DNA from: Streptomyces aureocirculatus | GTDB taxonomy: Bacteria > Actinomycetota > Actinomycetes > Streptomycetales > Streptomycetaceae | Length of the DNA stretch: 64,000 nucleotides | NCBI RefSeq assembly: GCF_000720475.1 | Contig: NZ_JOAP01000050.1 | Location: 29,706 to 93,705 of the forward strand | Direction of reading: 5' to 3' | In this document: positions 50,656 through 60,467 of the stretch, piece by piece | Position numbering within the stretch: the first letter of the stretch is position 1 | Layout: the number at the start of each line of letters is the position of its first letter | The notes under the pieces: model-generated | The model's input: only the letters and a program-made list of their open reading frames with translations | Told to the model about the DNA's origin: nothing | Database searches by the model: none | Position numbers and translations under genes: made by a program

Positions 50656-51012
50656 GTGACCGCCACTCCCCAGCACGACACCACCCTCACCCCCCAAGAA
50701 ACCGACCGCATCACCGCCATCACAGCCCGCCTCACCGCCGCGAACCTGCCACCCCTCGAACTCCACCGCACCGACTGGACCGAAAAGGGCGCACTCGTCA
50801 ACGCCGACGACCCCGCCGCCGTCCACACATCCCTCGAACTCCTCGAACCCGGCGGTGCTCGCGTCACAGAAGTCCTCTGCAACCACGCACCCGACGAAGA
50901 GCAGCCCGCCCAGGCGCTCGCCGCCGCCGAGACCGCCGCCCTCCTGCTCGTACATGCCCCAGCCGACCTCGCCTTCCTCCTGCGGCTCATCAACGACAAG
51001 GCCAGCCGATGA
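50656..51012 (+). CDS. Hypothetical protein of the element
   Basis: 118 residues from a GTG 58 bases after promoter copy 6. Helical, acidic (TPQETDRITAITARLTAANL, then DEEQPAQALAAAETAALLLV). It is coupled by an ATGA overlap to the next gene. Unknown function. Confidence 0.6.
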   Translation: MTATPQHDTTLTPQETDRITAITARLTAANLPPLELHRTDWTEKGALVNADDPAAVHTSLELLEPGGARVTEVLCNHAPDEEQPAQALAAAETAALLLVHAPADLAFLLRLINDKASR

Positions 51013-51503
51013 ACCGCACCTACGGCGCATCGGTCTCCGGCAAGCCCCACCTCGTCACCATCGCCACCTGGCCGTCCGACCCCAACCAGCTCGTCCTCAC
51101 CCGCTGCGGACGACTCGCCCTGCGCGAGATCCCCGAACCCGCACCCGAGCATCTCTGCGGGAGCTGCCATCGTCTGCTCACCCGCGACCTGAACCAGCAG
51201 GCCGCCGACCGCCGGCACCGCCAGCGCCACGTCGAACCGGTCTGCCTCCGGCTCGCAGCCGAGATCCAGCTCCGGCGCCTGGAGCTCCTGTCCGGCCTCG
51301 ACACCACCACGCGCCGGGTCATACCGCCCACCCGCACCGCCGAGCAGGCCGCGATCATCACCGGCCTCCTCCTCGCCCTGTCGATCGCCCTCGGCACCCC
51401 GGGTGACTACGACGCCGCCGAGCACTACACCCACGCGACAGCAGCCGCCGCCTTGAAGCACACCAATCCACACCCGCGACCAGACAAGGGAGTGGCGGCA
51501 TGA
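51009..51503 (+). CDS. Hypothetical protein with CxxC motif
   Basis: 164 residues overlapping both neighbours (ATGA at each end). EHLCGSCHRLL suggests half a zinc site, possibly paired with LTRCGR upstream. The C-terminal half is helical. Unknown function. Confidence 0.6.
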   Translation: MNRTYGASVSGKPHLVTIATWPSDPNQLVLTRCGRLALREIPEPAPEHLCGSCHRLLTRDLNQQAADRRHRQRHVEPVCLRLAAEIQLRRLELLSGLDTTTRRVIPPTRTAEQAAIITGLLLALSIALGTPGDYDAAEHYTHATAAAALKHTNPHPRPDKGVAA

Positions 51504-51919
51504 CCCCCGCGGGGATACCGCCCGCTGACGATCAGCCGCCCCTTGATCGACCCGGAACGAGAACCACCGCGCCCTCACCCCCTACCCCGCGAGGCTTCGT
51601 CGTCACCGTGCCCATCACCGCACCAGCCCCGGTCGCACGCCTGCGAACGAAGGACGCCTTCGCCCTGCCTGAAGCGCCCGACGACCACCTGGTCATCCGC
51701 TCCATCCAGACCCACCCCACCTCGGGCACCCGCCTGATCATCAACGCTCACGGCAAAGGGGCACCGCTCACGATGCACCCCGAAGAACCCGTGCTCCCCA
51801 TACGGATGCTGCGCACCTTCGAGCTGACCTGCGCCCTGTGCCCGGGCCGCGCACGCCGAGTCCTCGACCTCGTGCTCCACGGCACCCCGCACGCCTGGGT
51901 CTGCCAGGCGTGCAGCTAG
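51500..51919 (+). CDS. Hypothetical zinc-ribbon protein
   Basis: 139 residues. The C-terminus has CALCPGRAR and, about 20 residues later, VCQACS, a four-cysteine zinc ribbon. The first 30 residues are Pro-rich. Last gene of the promoter 6 operon before a decayed gene. Confidence 0.6.
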   Translation: MTPAGIPPADDQPPLDRPGTRTTAPSPPTPRGFVVTVPITAPAPVARLRTKDAFALPEAPDDHLVIRSIQTHPTSGTRLIINAHGKGAPLTMHPEEPVLPIRMLRTFELTCALCPGRARRVLDLVLHGTPHAWVCQACS

Positions 51920-51958
51920 CCGAGCCGAAGCCAACCTCCCAGAATAGCGCCTTGTATC

Positions 51959-52730
51959 GTGACCTATTACACCCAACGCATCATTACCGGCGGCGCCGTC
52001 CAAGTCCTCATACGCACCAGCCACCGCACCCACCCCACCGTCACCGTCAGCAGGCAAGGCGACATCATCGTCCGCGGCCCAAGCACCACCACCGACGCAG
52101 AAGCCACCGCACTCGTCGAACGACGCCGCTCCTGGATCTACCGGCAGCTCACCCGCCTCACCGAGACCGCGCCCCCGACGACCCCCTCAAGGAGCTCGTC
52201 CCCGGCTCAGAATTCGACGTTTTCGGACAACCACACCGCCTGCGCATCATCCCCGATGACGAACAGGAGGAGCCGTCGACCCGCCTACACCAGGCCCCCC
52301 GGGAGCACAGCTCACTCTCCGGCACACCACAGCACTTAACCCGGACAAAGCACAGCGAACCATCATCAACTTCTACGCCACCGCCGGGCAGGAATGGCTC
52401 AAAACACACCACGATCAGATCGCCGCAAACACAGCGAACCAGGCACTAACGGGCACCCTCTCCACCCGAATGCGCACCACCTGGGCACGCAATCACCCGA
52501 CCCGCGGACTCACCCTGCACTGGGCCACAGCTCAACTCCCACCCACCCTCCTGCGCGAACTCATCCGCCGAACCCTCAGCCTCCCCACCATCGCCAGCAA
52601 CCGCGACCTCAACAACGCCCTCCGTCGACTCTGGCTCGGACGGCTCACCACCTCATATCCACACCCCCACCCCTCCCCACAAGCACCCGACGCCCTACAC
52701 ACCAACCACAAGGAAGAACAGCAGCAGTGA
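51959..52730 (+). pseudogene. Decayed M48/DUF45 (YgjP-like) metalloprotease gene, two frameshifts
   Basis: Three frames in succession give one protein pattern. Frame one (GTG 51959) reads VTVSRQGDIIVRGPS and VERRRSWIYRQLTRL. Frame two, from about 52175, reads DDPLKELVPGSEFDVFGQPH and RLRIIPDDEQEEP. Frame three, from about 52275, reads TLRHTTALNPDKAQRTIINF, EWLKTHHDQIA and WARNHPTRGLTLHWATAQLP, and ends at the TGA at 52728-52730. The order resembles DUF45/YgjP-type proteins (VExRRxWIxxxL, ...SGExFxxLGxxYRL, ...W, RxxS/TxWGxC). The HExxH helix is replaced by LLRELIRRTL, so even a repaired protein would lack zinc chemistry. Confidence 0.5.
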
Positions 52731-53197
52731 CACCGCCACATGCCACCGCATACCGCCCGGGCCTGGAGAAGCATTGGTACGCCGTATGGGCCGTGACCTA
52801 CTACGAGGCAGCCGAAGACGGTCTCGGCCCCTCACCGAGCGGACGCTGCTGGAGAACCGAACTCGAAGCACACCCACGCACCTCGAACCGAACCGTCAGC
52901 CACCAGGCCTGGCTATACATCAACCGCGAACGGCCAGACATACCCGAAGTCGACCTGAACAGCGCCCACATTCAACTCCAGGGCTACGCCGCCGGCCCAC
53001 CCGACAAGACCGGCAAGCTGCCCCGCCTCCACGGCATACGTTGCACAGCGTGCGGCTCACCAGACGTCCAATTCATCGAGCAGCCCTGGGCCGTCTGCCT
53101 AACCTGCGGGACACGCGAGACACAGCGCAAGGCCACACTGTGCTCCTCACAGTGTGAGGAGTGCTCACTCCAGGGGGCGAGGCTTGGAACCCCCTGA
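52727..53197 (+). CDS. Hypothetical zinc-ribbon protein at the element's right edge
   Basis: 156 residues from a GTG that overlaps the relic's stop by 4 bases, showing it was translationally coupled to the now broken gene. C-terminal cysteine pairs (RCTACGSPD, VCLTCGTRE) form a zinc ribbon. The final 25 residues (CSSQCEECSLQ...) cross a hairpin and may be a read-through extension. Unknown function. Confidence 0.55.
   Translation: MTPPHATAYRPGLEKHWYAVWAVTYYEAAEDGLGPSPSGRCWRTELEAHPRTSNRTVSHQAWLYINRERPDIPEVDLNSAHIQLQGYAAGPPDKTGKLPRLHGIRCTACGSPDVQFIEQPWAVCLTCGTRETQRKATLCSSQCEECSLQGARLGTP
53134..53156 (+). terminator. Perfect 9-bp hairpin
   Basis: CACACTGTG (53134-53142), loop CTCCT, CACAGTGTG (53148-53156). 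It lies within the last codons of the preceding gene and probably ends the element's final transcript. Confidence 0.5.
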
Positions 53198-53533
53198 CCT
53201 GCAAGGCTTGGAGGTCAGGCCCCGCGCAGCGCAACAGCAACCATAGGCGCGCTCCTGCCTGCGTGCCCCCCGGCGAGTGCGCTAAGCCACGCATCGGGGA
53301 GCCGGTGGAAGGCAATGGCCGCCGCCTTACCCTCTCCGCCGCGAACTCTGAGCGGTAGTCAAGAAAAACCGTTGTGGGTGCTTACCTGCAAGGACGTCAC
53401 GCTGGCGGAGCAAGTAGACGCAGCAGCTGTTCCTGGGGGCTCTCCGGGGGACAGGCGGGGGACAGAAGGGCAAGGACGGTCACGGAAAAGCCGGGAATGA
53501 CCGGGCACGATCCGGCATCGAGGATCTGAGACC
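53198..53533. other. Junction between element and chromosomal sbcC
   Basis: 336 bases with no convincing gene. I saw no tRNA, integrase or clear attachment core. A 61-codon frame at 53315-53500 resembles neither a known gene nor strong coding DNA. Confidence 0.45.
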
Positions 53534-56500
53534 TCACCCTCCACCCCGCTGCCGAACTGATGAACCGTCACGGCCCTTCACGACCTCCAACTGCGCGTGT
53601 ACCCGGCGGCGCAGGTCGGCGACGTGGCTGACGATGCCGACGCTGCGGTCCCGCTCGCGCAGCGAGTCCAGGACGTCGAGCACCTCGTCGAGGGTCTGGT
53701 CATCCAGACTGCCGAAGCCCTCGGCTCGCGGCCCGTCCAGGCGTCGACGACGTGCAGGCCGAGACCCGACCGGCCGCGCCCCGACCGGTCGTCGGAGTGG
53801 ACGAGGGTGTAGCGCCCCGACGACATCCGGCGCAGCCGCGTCGTCGCGGCGGCGGCGACCTGTTCCAGACGGGCGGCGAGGACGTACGACTCCAGGCGCA
53901 TCCTGCGTTCGTTGTCGGCGGAGGTCCCCGCGGCCAGGGTGGCGAGGCGGGCCACCCGGTCGTGGGCGTCGCGCAGCGGGGCGAGCCTGCGGGCCGCGGT
54001 GGCCGAGCGGGCCGAGAGCCGGTCGAGTTCGGCGCAGCGCCCCGCGGCGGCGTCGCACGCGGACGCGGCGGCGCGCACCCGCCTGCCCGCGGTCTCCGCG
54101 GCGGCCTCGGCGGCGGCGAGCGGCGCGGGCGGCCGCCGGTCCGCGGCGGCGGCGTCGGGCTCGGCGAGCAGGGCGCGCACGGCGGCCTGCTCGTTTCGCC
54201 AGGCGTCGATGCGGCCCTGTAGTTCGCGGTGGCCCGCGTCGTCGAGGACCGCGGCGGACGCGGCGGCCGGGGTGTCGAAGCCGGCGCGGAAGGCGGCGTC
54301 GGCGAGGCGGGCGTCGGCGTCCTTCAGGCGCTGGGCGGACTCGTCGGCGGCCCGCGCGGCGTCGGCGGCCTCGCCGAGGAGCGCGGCCTGCCGCTCCAGT
54401 TGCGCGGCACGCCGGGCGACGCTCTCGGACTCGCCGCGCGCGCGGACCAACTCCTCTTCCAAGCCGTGCTGTTCACGTACGAGGGCGTCCCGCAGGGCAG
54501 CGCGGGACTCGACGCGGCGGGCGGCTTCCTGCTGGGCGGTGACGCGGCGCACCTGCTCACGCTCGGCTTGGGCCAGCGCTTCCCGCGCCGCGTGCAGCCC
54601 GGCGGCACGGCCCCGGGCCTCGGCGTGCGCCTGCCGCAACTCCGCCACGGACGCGGAGAGTTCGTCGACGGAAGTGTCCGAGGCGGCGGCGGTGGCGGCC
54701 GCGAGGGACTCCCGTACGGCGGCGAGGTCGCGCTCGGCCGCGGCACGCGCCTCGTCCGCCTTCCGGTGGGTGGCGAGGGCGGCCTCCTCGGTGGCGCGGT
54801 CGACGTGGGTCGCGGACTTGCGTGCCGGAGCGGGGTGTTCGGTGGCGCCGCAGACCGCGCAGGGGGCGCCGTCGTCGAGGTGGGCGGCGAGTTCGGCGGC
54901 GATGTCCGCGAGGCGCTGCTCCTTGAGGGCGAGCCAGTGCTCGTGCGCCGCGGTGGCGTGCGCGCGGGCGGCGAGGGCGTGTTCCTGGGCCCGGCCGGCC
55001 TCCTCGGTGAGGCGGTCGCGGCGGCGGGCGGCGTCCAGTTTCTCCTGGGCGGGCAGGAGGCGGCCCGCGAGGTGTTCGGTGCGGGTGGCCGCTTCCTGCG
55101 CGGCCTCGATGCCGTCCTTCAGGCGCGCGCGAGTGGTCTCCCAGTCGGCGAGCCAGTCCGTGGCCTCGGCGAGGAGCTCGTCGTCGGCGCGCTCCCGCCG
55201 GTCCAGGTCGGCGCGCTGGGCGCGCAGCTCGGCCAGGCGGTGTTCGGCGCGCCGGGCGGCGGCGAGGCCGCCCAGTTCCTCGCTGGCCCGGCGTGCGGCG
55301 CCCGCGAGTCCTGCGGCGCCCTCGTCGGCGTACGAGGCGGGGAGCTCCGCGCGCGCACGTGCTTCGGCGGTGGTGGCGCGGCGGTGCTCCTCCTCGGCGT
55401 CGGCCCGCAGCGCGAGCGTCGGGACGACCGCCTCCGCCTTGCGGGCCTGCTCCATGCGGGCGGCGAGCCGCCGGTGGTCCTCGGCGCGCTCCTCCAGGGC
55501 GTCGGCGCGCTGCCGGGCGTCGGCGAAGCGCCGCTGTAGTCGGGCGAGTTCGCGTACGTCGTCCAGCTCGGCGGCGGCCGCGGCGTGGGCGGACTCCGCC
55601 TGGTCGAGGGCGCTGCGCGCGACGGTGAGGCGCTCGCGGGCGCCCGCGCGGGCCACGGCGGCCCAGGTCAGCACGGACTCGGCGAGGCCCGGGTCGCCGG
55701 GGGCGGCGTCGGGCAGCGGCAGCTCGGCGCCCCCGCCCCCACAGTCAGCCGCCTGCTGCATGCGGTGCGCGTCCGCGAGCAGCTCCGTGTCGCCCTCGCG
55801 CACCTGGGCCTCGGCGGTGCGGCGCTGCTCGGCGAGGCGCTGCTCGACGGCGGCGAACCTGCGGGTGTCGAAGAGCCTGCCGAGGAGCTTGCCGCGGGCC
55901 TCGGCGTCGGCGCGCAGGAAGCGCGCGAAGTCGCCCTGCGGCAACAGCACGACCTGGCAGAACTGCTCCTTGCTCATGCCGAGCAGTTGGCTGATCTCCT
56001 CGCCGATCTCCTGGTGGGAGCGGCTGAGGTCCTTCCAGCCACCCTTTCCGGGACCGGAGGCGGAGGCGGAACCGGAGTCGGAGGCGGAGGCGGAACCGGA
56101 GGCGGAACCGGAGTCGGAGGCGGAGGCGGAGGCGGAGGCGGCGGGACCGGACCCGAGGTCACCGGAGCCGGAGCCACGGCCACCCGCCTCCACCCGCTCC
56201 CGCAGCCAGCTCTGTGCCTTGTCCGTCGTCATGCCCGTGCCGCGCTTCTTCGGGCGCTCCCAGGGCGGCTGCCGGGTGATCTCCAGGCGGCGCCCGGCCA
56301 CGGTCAGTTCGAGGCACACCTCCGTGCGCGTGTCCGGACGGGCGTGGTCGCTGCGCAGCGTCAGACCCTGGCCGCTGCCCTGGCGCGGTCCGGGCACGGA
56401 CCCGTACAGCGCGTAGCACACGGCGTCGAGGACGGAGGTCTTGCCGGCGCCCGTCGCGCCGTGCAGCAGGAAGAGCCCGGCCGCCGACAGCTCGTCGAAG

Positions 56501-56562
56501 TCGATGTCCTGGGTGGTGCCGAAGGGGCCGAACGCGGTGATCCGCAGGCGGTGCAGCCTCAC
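53534..56562 (-). pseudogene. sbcC: Exonuclease subunit SbcC, internal deletion and frame loss near the C-terminus
   Basis: It begins with the GTG at 56562 (GTGA overlap with sbcD). Residues 1-~70 carry ITAFGPFGTTQDIDFDELSA and Walker A LLHGATGAGKTSVLDA; long coiled coils follow, with a zinc-hook-like GAPCAVCGATEHPAP. Near 53730 the reading changes: after VVDAWTGREPR the original frame becomes nonsense and stops at 53578, while another frame resumes EGFGSLDDQTLDEVLDVLDS and VGIVSHVADLRRRV, ending at 53534. About 40 residues that should hold the ABC signature (LSGGE) and Walker B (LFIDE) are missing at the junction. SbcCD normally cuts DNA hairpins and ends; ATP hydrolysis would be lost. A Ser/Ala/Asp/Gly low-complexity insert lies at about 56055-56150. 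Confidence 0.8.
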
Positions 56563-57725
56563 CGGGCCACCTCGTGGACGACATCGTCGGTGCGGACGGC
56601 GTCGAACGCGTCCCGCAGCACGTCCCGTTCGCGGGCGTCGGGCCCCGCGCCGCGCACATGCGTCACGAAGTCCTCCGCGATCTGCTGGTCGTCGCGGCCC
56701 TTGAGGCGCCGGGCGTACGAGACGTCCGGGTCCTCGGGGGCGCGGTCGGGGGCGAAGACGAGGCTGAGGGTGTGCGGGAAGCGCTCGGTGAGGCGGGCCA
56801 TCGGTTCGTCCGGGCGGACCGCGTCGGTGAGGGTCGCCTCGATCCACGCCTGTTCGTGCCGGGCGAGTTCCGGGGCGTCCAGGAGCTCGTCGAGCGTTCC
56901 CCTGATACGGGCGAGGGGCCGGGGCACCGGGCAGTCGACGCGCTCGGCCGTCGTCAGCTCACCGGCAGGGCCCAGTTCGATCAGCCACATGCTCTTGCGG
57001 TGGTCGGCCTCCGAGAACGAGTACGCCAGCGGGGAACCGCTGTAGCGCACGCGCTCGGCGATGACCTGGCTGCCGTGCAGATGGCCGAGCGCCACATAGT
57101 CCACCCCGGCGAAGACACCCGCGGGCACGGAGGCCACCCCGCCGACCGTGATGTCGCGCTCGCTGTCGCTGACCTCGCCGCCGGTCACGAAGGCGTGCGC
57201 GAGTACGACGGAGCGGGTGCCGTCGGGGCGCGCGGCGAGGTCGGCCCTGACCTGGTCCATGGCGGCGCCGAGCACGTCCTCGTGCCCGGCTCGCTCCACG
57301 CCGAACTCGTCCCTGACCAGGGCGGGTTCGAGATAGGGCAGGCCGTAGAAGGCGACGTCGCCGTGCGCGTCGGGCAGCAGCACGGGTTGCCCGCAGCCCG
57401 CCGGGTCGGTCCGCAGGTGGATGCCCGCGCGGTCGATGAGGCCCGCGCCCACGCCGAGGCGGCGCGCCGAGTCGTGGTTGCCGGAGATCATCACCGTCGG
57501 CACACCGAGGTCCGCCAGGCGGTGCAGGGCGTCGTCGAAGAGCTCGACCGCGGCGAGCGGCGGCACCGCCCTGTCGTACACGTCTCCCGACACGACGACG
57601 GCGTCCACCGCGCGCTCGCGGACGGTGGCCACGAGATGAGCGATGAACGCGGACTGCGCGTCGAGCATGCTCACCCGGTGCAGCGCCCGGCCGAGATGCC
57701 AGTCGGATGTGTGCAGCAATTTCAA
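56559..57725 (-). CDS. sbcD: Nuclease SbcCD subunit D
   Basis: 388 residues, normal for SbcD, the Mre11-type metallophosphatase nuclease that works with SbcC on DNA ends and hairpins. Motifs are intact: MKLLHTSDWHLGR, VVVSGDVYDRAVPP, TVMISGNHDS, VVLAHAFV and YVALGHLHGSQ. The stop overlaps the sbcC start by 4 bases, so the two are coupled. With its partner damaged, this subunit may still act as a weak nuclease alone. Confidence 0.95.
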   Translation of the reverse strand: MKLLHTSDWHLGRALHRVSMLDAQSAFIAHLVATVRERAVDAVVVSGDVYDRAVPPLAAVELFDDALHRLADLGVPTVMISGNHDSARRLGVGAGLIDRAGIHLRTDPAGCGQPVLLPDAHGDVAFYGLPYLEPALVRDEFGVERAGHEDVLGAAMDQVRADLAARPDGTRSVVLAHAFVTGGEVSDSERDITVGGVASVPAGVFAGVDYVALGHLHGSQVIAERVRYSGSPLAYSFSEADHRKSMWLIELGPAGELTTAERVDCPVPRPLARIRGTLDELLDAPELARHEQAWIEATLTDAVRPDEPMARLTERFPHTLSLVFAPDRAPEDPDVSYARRLKGRDDQQIAEDFVTHVRGAGPDARERDVLRDAFDAVRTDDVVHEVAR

Positions 57726-57887
57726 GAAACCGCTCCGACCTGCACGTTTTCCGCCCCTTACGCCTCAAAGACCGCCACGAGCCAGCATCGGCTCGCCGTT
57801 GGCACGCACCACGCTAACGCCTGGGGGCCCCTGCCCCACCATCGCCCACCATCAGCCACGGCACGCACGCGCCCGCGGGACGCGGCT

Positions 57888-58988
57888 TCACACCGCCGTG
57901 GTCTCGGTGACGATCAGCTCGGTGACGGCACGCAGACCTCCGTCGGCCAGGGCGCGGCGCTGCCGGTCCGCGTCCGTGCCCTCCTGGAGCAGCCGGTGCA
58001 CGAGTGCGGTGACCTCTCGGCTGTCCCCGGCCGCGTCGAGGGCGGGCGTGATGTGGTCCATGAGCCGGGACAGCACGTCCCCGGCGCTGCGCAGCCTGCC
58101 CTCGCAGTCCATCAGCGAGCCGCCGAGGCCGTACCGGGCGGCGTGCCAGTTGGCGGCCTGCAACAGTTCCGGCGGGCAGGGCGGCACCGGCACACCGGCT
58201 TCGGCGTCCTGGACGGCGGTCGCCACCAGTGCCCTTACGAGGCCGGTGAGCAGGACGGCCTCGTCCGCCCGGAGTTGGACGTCGGCACAGCGCACCTCGA
58301 TCGTGGGGTATCGGCTCGAGAGGCGGGCCTGCCAGTAGATCTGGCCCATGTCCATGATCGCGCCGGAGGAGAGCAGGAGTTTGATCCGCTGCTCGTGGTC
58401 GGCGAGGGAGTCGAAGTGCGGCGGCGGCCCGCTCACCGGCCAGCGCCCGAACACGATGGTGCGCCAACTGGCGAAGCCGGTGTCCCGACCGGCCCAGAAG
58501 GGCGAGTTCGCCGACATGGCCACCAGGACGGGCAGCCACAGTCTGATGCGGTTCAGGACGGCCACGCCGAGCTCCGGGTCGGGCACCGCCACGTGCACGT
58601 GCATGCCGCTCACCAACTGCTCGGCCACCAGTTGCGGGGCCCGCGCCCGCAGGGCCCGGTAGCGCGGCAGGTCGGTCACCGGAGCGGGCGCGTCCGTCTT
58701 GAGCGGCGGGGTGGCGCAGGCCGCGAGCCTGCAGCCGTGGCTCTCCGCCGCACGCCCCAGGGCGTGGCGCAGGCGCAGCAGATGGCCGCCCACCTCGTCG
58801 AGGGCGGTGCACACCGGAGTGGCGACCTCGATCTGCGCCGCCATCAGCTCGGGCTGCACCTCACGTTCCTCGGCGATCGGACCGAGCCCCGCGGCGGTAC
58901 GCACCTGCTCGGCCAGCGGGACGGGCAGGCCCGTGCCGGGGTCGAGCAGCAGATACTCCTCCTCGACGCCGACCGTGATCGGACTCAT
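57888..58988 (-). CDS. Carboxylate-amine ligase, YbdK / GCS2 family
   Basis: 366 residues from the ATG at 58988. The GCS2 pattern is clear: [16 protein letters not shown] at the N-terminus, [35 protein letters not shown] and [12 protein letters not shown]. YbdK proteins show weak glutamate-cysteine ligase activity; the physiological substrate is not settled. Actinobacteria use mycothiol, so a role other than glutathione synthesis is likely. It overlaps the upstream DUF72 gene by 4 bases. Confidence 0.9.
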   Translation of the reverse strand: MSPITVGVEEEYLLLDPGTGLPVPLAEQVRTAAGLGPIAEEREVQPELMAAQIEVATPVCTALDEVGGHLLRLRHALGRAAESHGCRLAACATPPLKTDAPAPVTDLPRYRALRARAPQLVAEQLVSGMHVHVAVPDPELGVAVLNRIRLWLPVLVAMSANSPFWAGRDTGFASWRTIVFGRWPVSGPPPHFDSLADHEQRIKLLLSSGAIMDMGQIYWQARLSSRYPTIEVRCADVQLRADEAVLLTGLVRALVATAVQDAEAGVPVPPCPPELLQAANWHAARYGLGGSLMDCEGRLRSAGDVLSRLMDHITPALDAAGDSREVTALVHRLLQEGTDADRQRRALADGGLRAVTELIVTETTAV

Positions 58989-59737
58989 GCCCCGCTCACC
59001 GCCCCGCCCCCTGCGGCGCGGGCGGCCCGCGCGAAGGCCTTGGCGTCGTGGACGGCGGCGCCGCCCGGGTCGTTGTTGAAGTACACGAAGACGTCCTCGG
59101 CGTCGGACCAGGTCCCGGTCACCCGCCGGACCCAGGCGGCGAGCGCCTGGCGGCCGTAGCGCGGCCACGGCCTGGCGCGCCCGGAGTGCAGCCGCAGATA
59201 GCCCCAGGCGGCCGTGCGCCAGAGCGGTGCGACGGGCCGCGATCCCACGTCGGCCCAGCACAGGGCGGCGCCCCTGTCGGTCAGGAGTGCGCGCACCTCG
59301 GGGGTCCACCAGGACGCGTGACGCGGTTCGACGGCGACCCGGGTGCCCTTGGGGAAACAGCGCAGGCAGGTGTCAAGGAGGTCCGGATCGGCCTTGAGGG
59401 TCGGCGGAAGTTGCAGCAGGACGGGGCCGAGCCGGTCGCCGAGGCCGCCGGCGTGGTCCATCAGTCTCCGTACGGGCTCCTCGGGCTCGCGGAGCCGTTT
59501 GACGTGCGTCAGGAACCGGCTGGCCTTGACGGCGACGACGAATCCCTCCGGGGTGCGCTCGCGCCAGGCGGCGAAGTTCTCCCGGGTGGGCAGCCGGTAG
59601 AAGGCGTTGTTGCTCTCGACGGTCACGAACGACCGCGTGTACTCCTCGAGCCAGAGCCGCTGGGGCACCCCCTCGGGGTAGAGCACGCCGCGCCAGTCTT
59701 TGTACTGCCACCCAGAGGTGCCGACAAAGAGGGTCAT
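58985..59737 (-). CDS. DUF72 (YecE-like) family protein
   Basis: 250 residues with [52 protein letters not shown] and [18 protein letters not shown], the hallmarks of DUF72 TIM-barrel proteins. Function is unestablished, though the family is widespread. It is coupled by ATGA overlap to the YbdK-like gene. Confidence 0.93.
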   Translation of the reverse strand: MTLFVGTSGWQYKDWRGVLYPEGVPQRLWLEEYTRSFVTVESNNAFYRLPTRENFAAWRERTPEGFVVAVKASRFLTHVKRLREPEEPVRRLMDHAGGLGDRLGPVLLQLPPTLKADPDLLDTCLRCFPKGTRVAVEPRHASWWTPEVRALLTDRGAALCWADVGSRPVAPLWRTAAWGYLRLHSGRARPWPRYGRQALAAWVRRVTGTWSDAEDVFVYFNNDPGGAAVHDAKAFARAARAAGGGAVSGA

Positions 59738-59765
59738 ACCGCCATCAAAACATGTACGCGCACGG

Positions 59766-60392
59766 TCACGCGTCCCCGTACGCCTCCCCGCCGAGTTCGC
59801 ACCGCGCGGTGCCCGCCGTGGCGTCCGCCAGCCAGGCCTCGAACTGTTCGACGTCGGCGTCGGGCAGACCGATCTCGATGGTGACCTCGGTGCCGTACCG
59901 CACGTCGCGCACGGTGCGTCCGGTCGACCGCAGGTCGTTCTGGATCTTTCCGGCCCGCTGGTGGTCGACGGTGACGGTGGCGATCCTGAAGCGGCGGCGG
60001 GTGCGGGTGCCGAGGGCGTCGAGGGCCTCCCCGACGGCTCCGCCGTAGGCGCGGATGAGACCGCCCGCGCCGAGCTTGACGCCTCCGTAGTAGCGGGTCA
60101 CGACGGCTACGGCGTACCGCATGTCACGCCGGAGCAGCATCTGGAGCATGGGGACGCCCGCGGTGCCGCCCGGTTCGCCGTCGTCGCTCGCCTTCTGTAC
60201 GGAGGCGTCGGCCCCGATGACGTACGCGAAGCAGTTGTGCGAAGCCGTCGGGTGCTCCTTGCGGACGCGCGCGACGAAGTCCTGGGCCTCCTGCTCGGTG
60301 GCGGCCGGCGCGAGCGCGCACAGGAAGCGCGAGCGGTTGACCTCGGTCTCGTGCACGCCCTCGCGGGCCACGGTGCGGTACTCGTCCTGCAT
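59766..60392 (-). CDS. YigZ/IMPACT family protein
   Basis: 208 residues with VNRSRFLCALAPAATEQEAQ, ASHNCFAYVIG, DDGEPGGTAGVPML and VTRYYGGVKLGAGGLIRAYG, the core motifs of the YigZ/IMPACT (UPF0029) family. Relatives in eukaryotes inhibit Gcn2 activation; the bacterial role is unsettled, with RNA or ribosome binding suspected. It is divergent from the phosphopantetheinyl transferase gene. Confidence 0.93.
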   Translation of the reverse strand: MQDEYRTVAREGVHETEVNRSRFLCALAPAATEQEAQDFVARVRKEHPTASHNCFAYVIGADASVQKASDDGEPGGTAGVPMLQMLLRRDMRYAVAVVTRYYGGVKLGAGGLIRAYGGAVGEALDALGTRTRRRFRIATVTVDHQRAGKIQNDLRSTGRTVRDVRYGTEVTIEIGLPDADVEQFEAWLADATAGTARCELGGEAYGDA

Positions 60393-60467
60393 CGGACCAC
60401 CCTATGCGGCGACCGCCCCGGAACCTCGCGGGCCGCCCGGCGCGGGCCGCCGGTACAGTGATCGGCT

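Noticed and set aside
45403..52730. A plasmid partition locus around the ParB-like gene
   Set aside because: No ParA ATPase and no centromere-like repeats are present; the gene is better read as a phage-type ParB-domain protein.
53198..53533. Possible integrase tail or attachment site at the right edge of the element
   Set aside because: The short frame at 53315-53500 has no catalytic Arg/His/Tyr motif, and I found no matching core repeat near 10.8-11.3 kb by eye.
53912..59159. Very long plus-strand frames opposite sbcC and sbcD
   Set aside because: Low-complexity Ala/Arg/Ser-rich translations antisense to clear sbcC/sbcD coding sequence.
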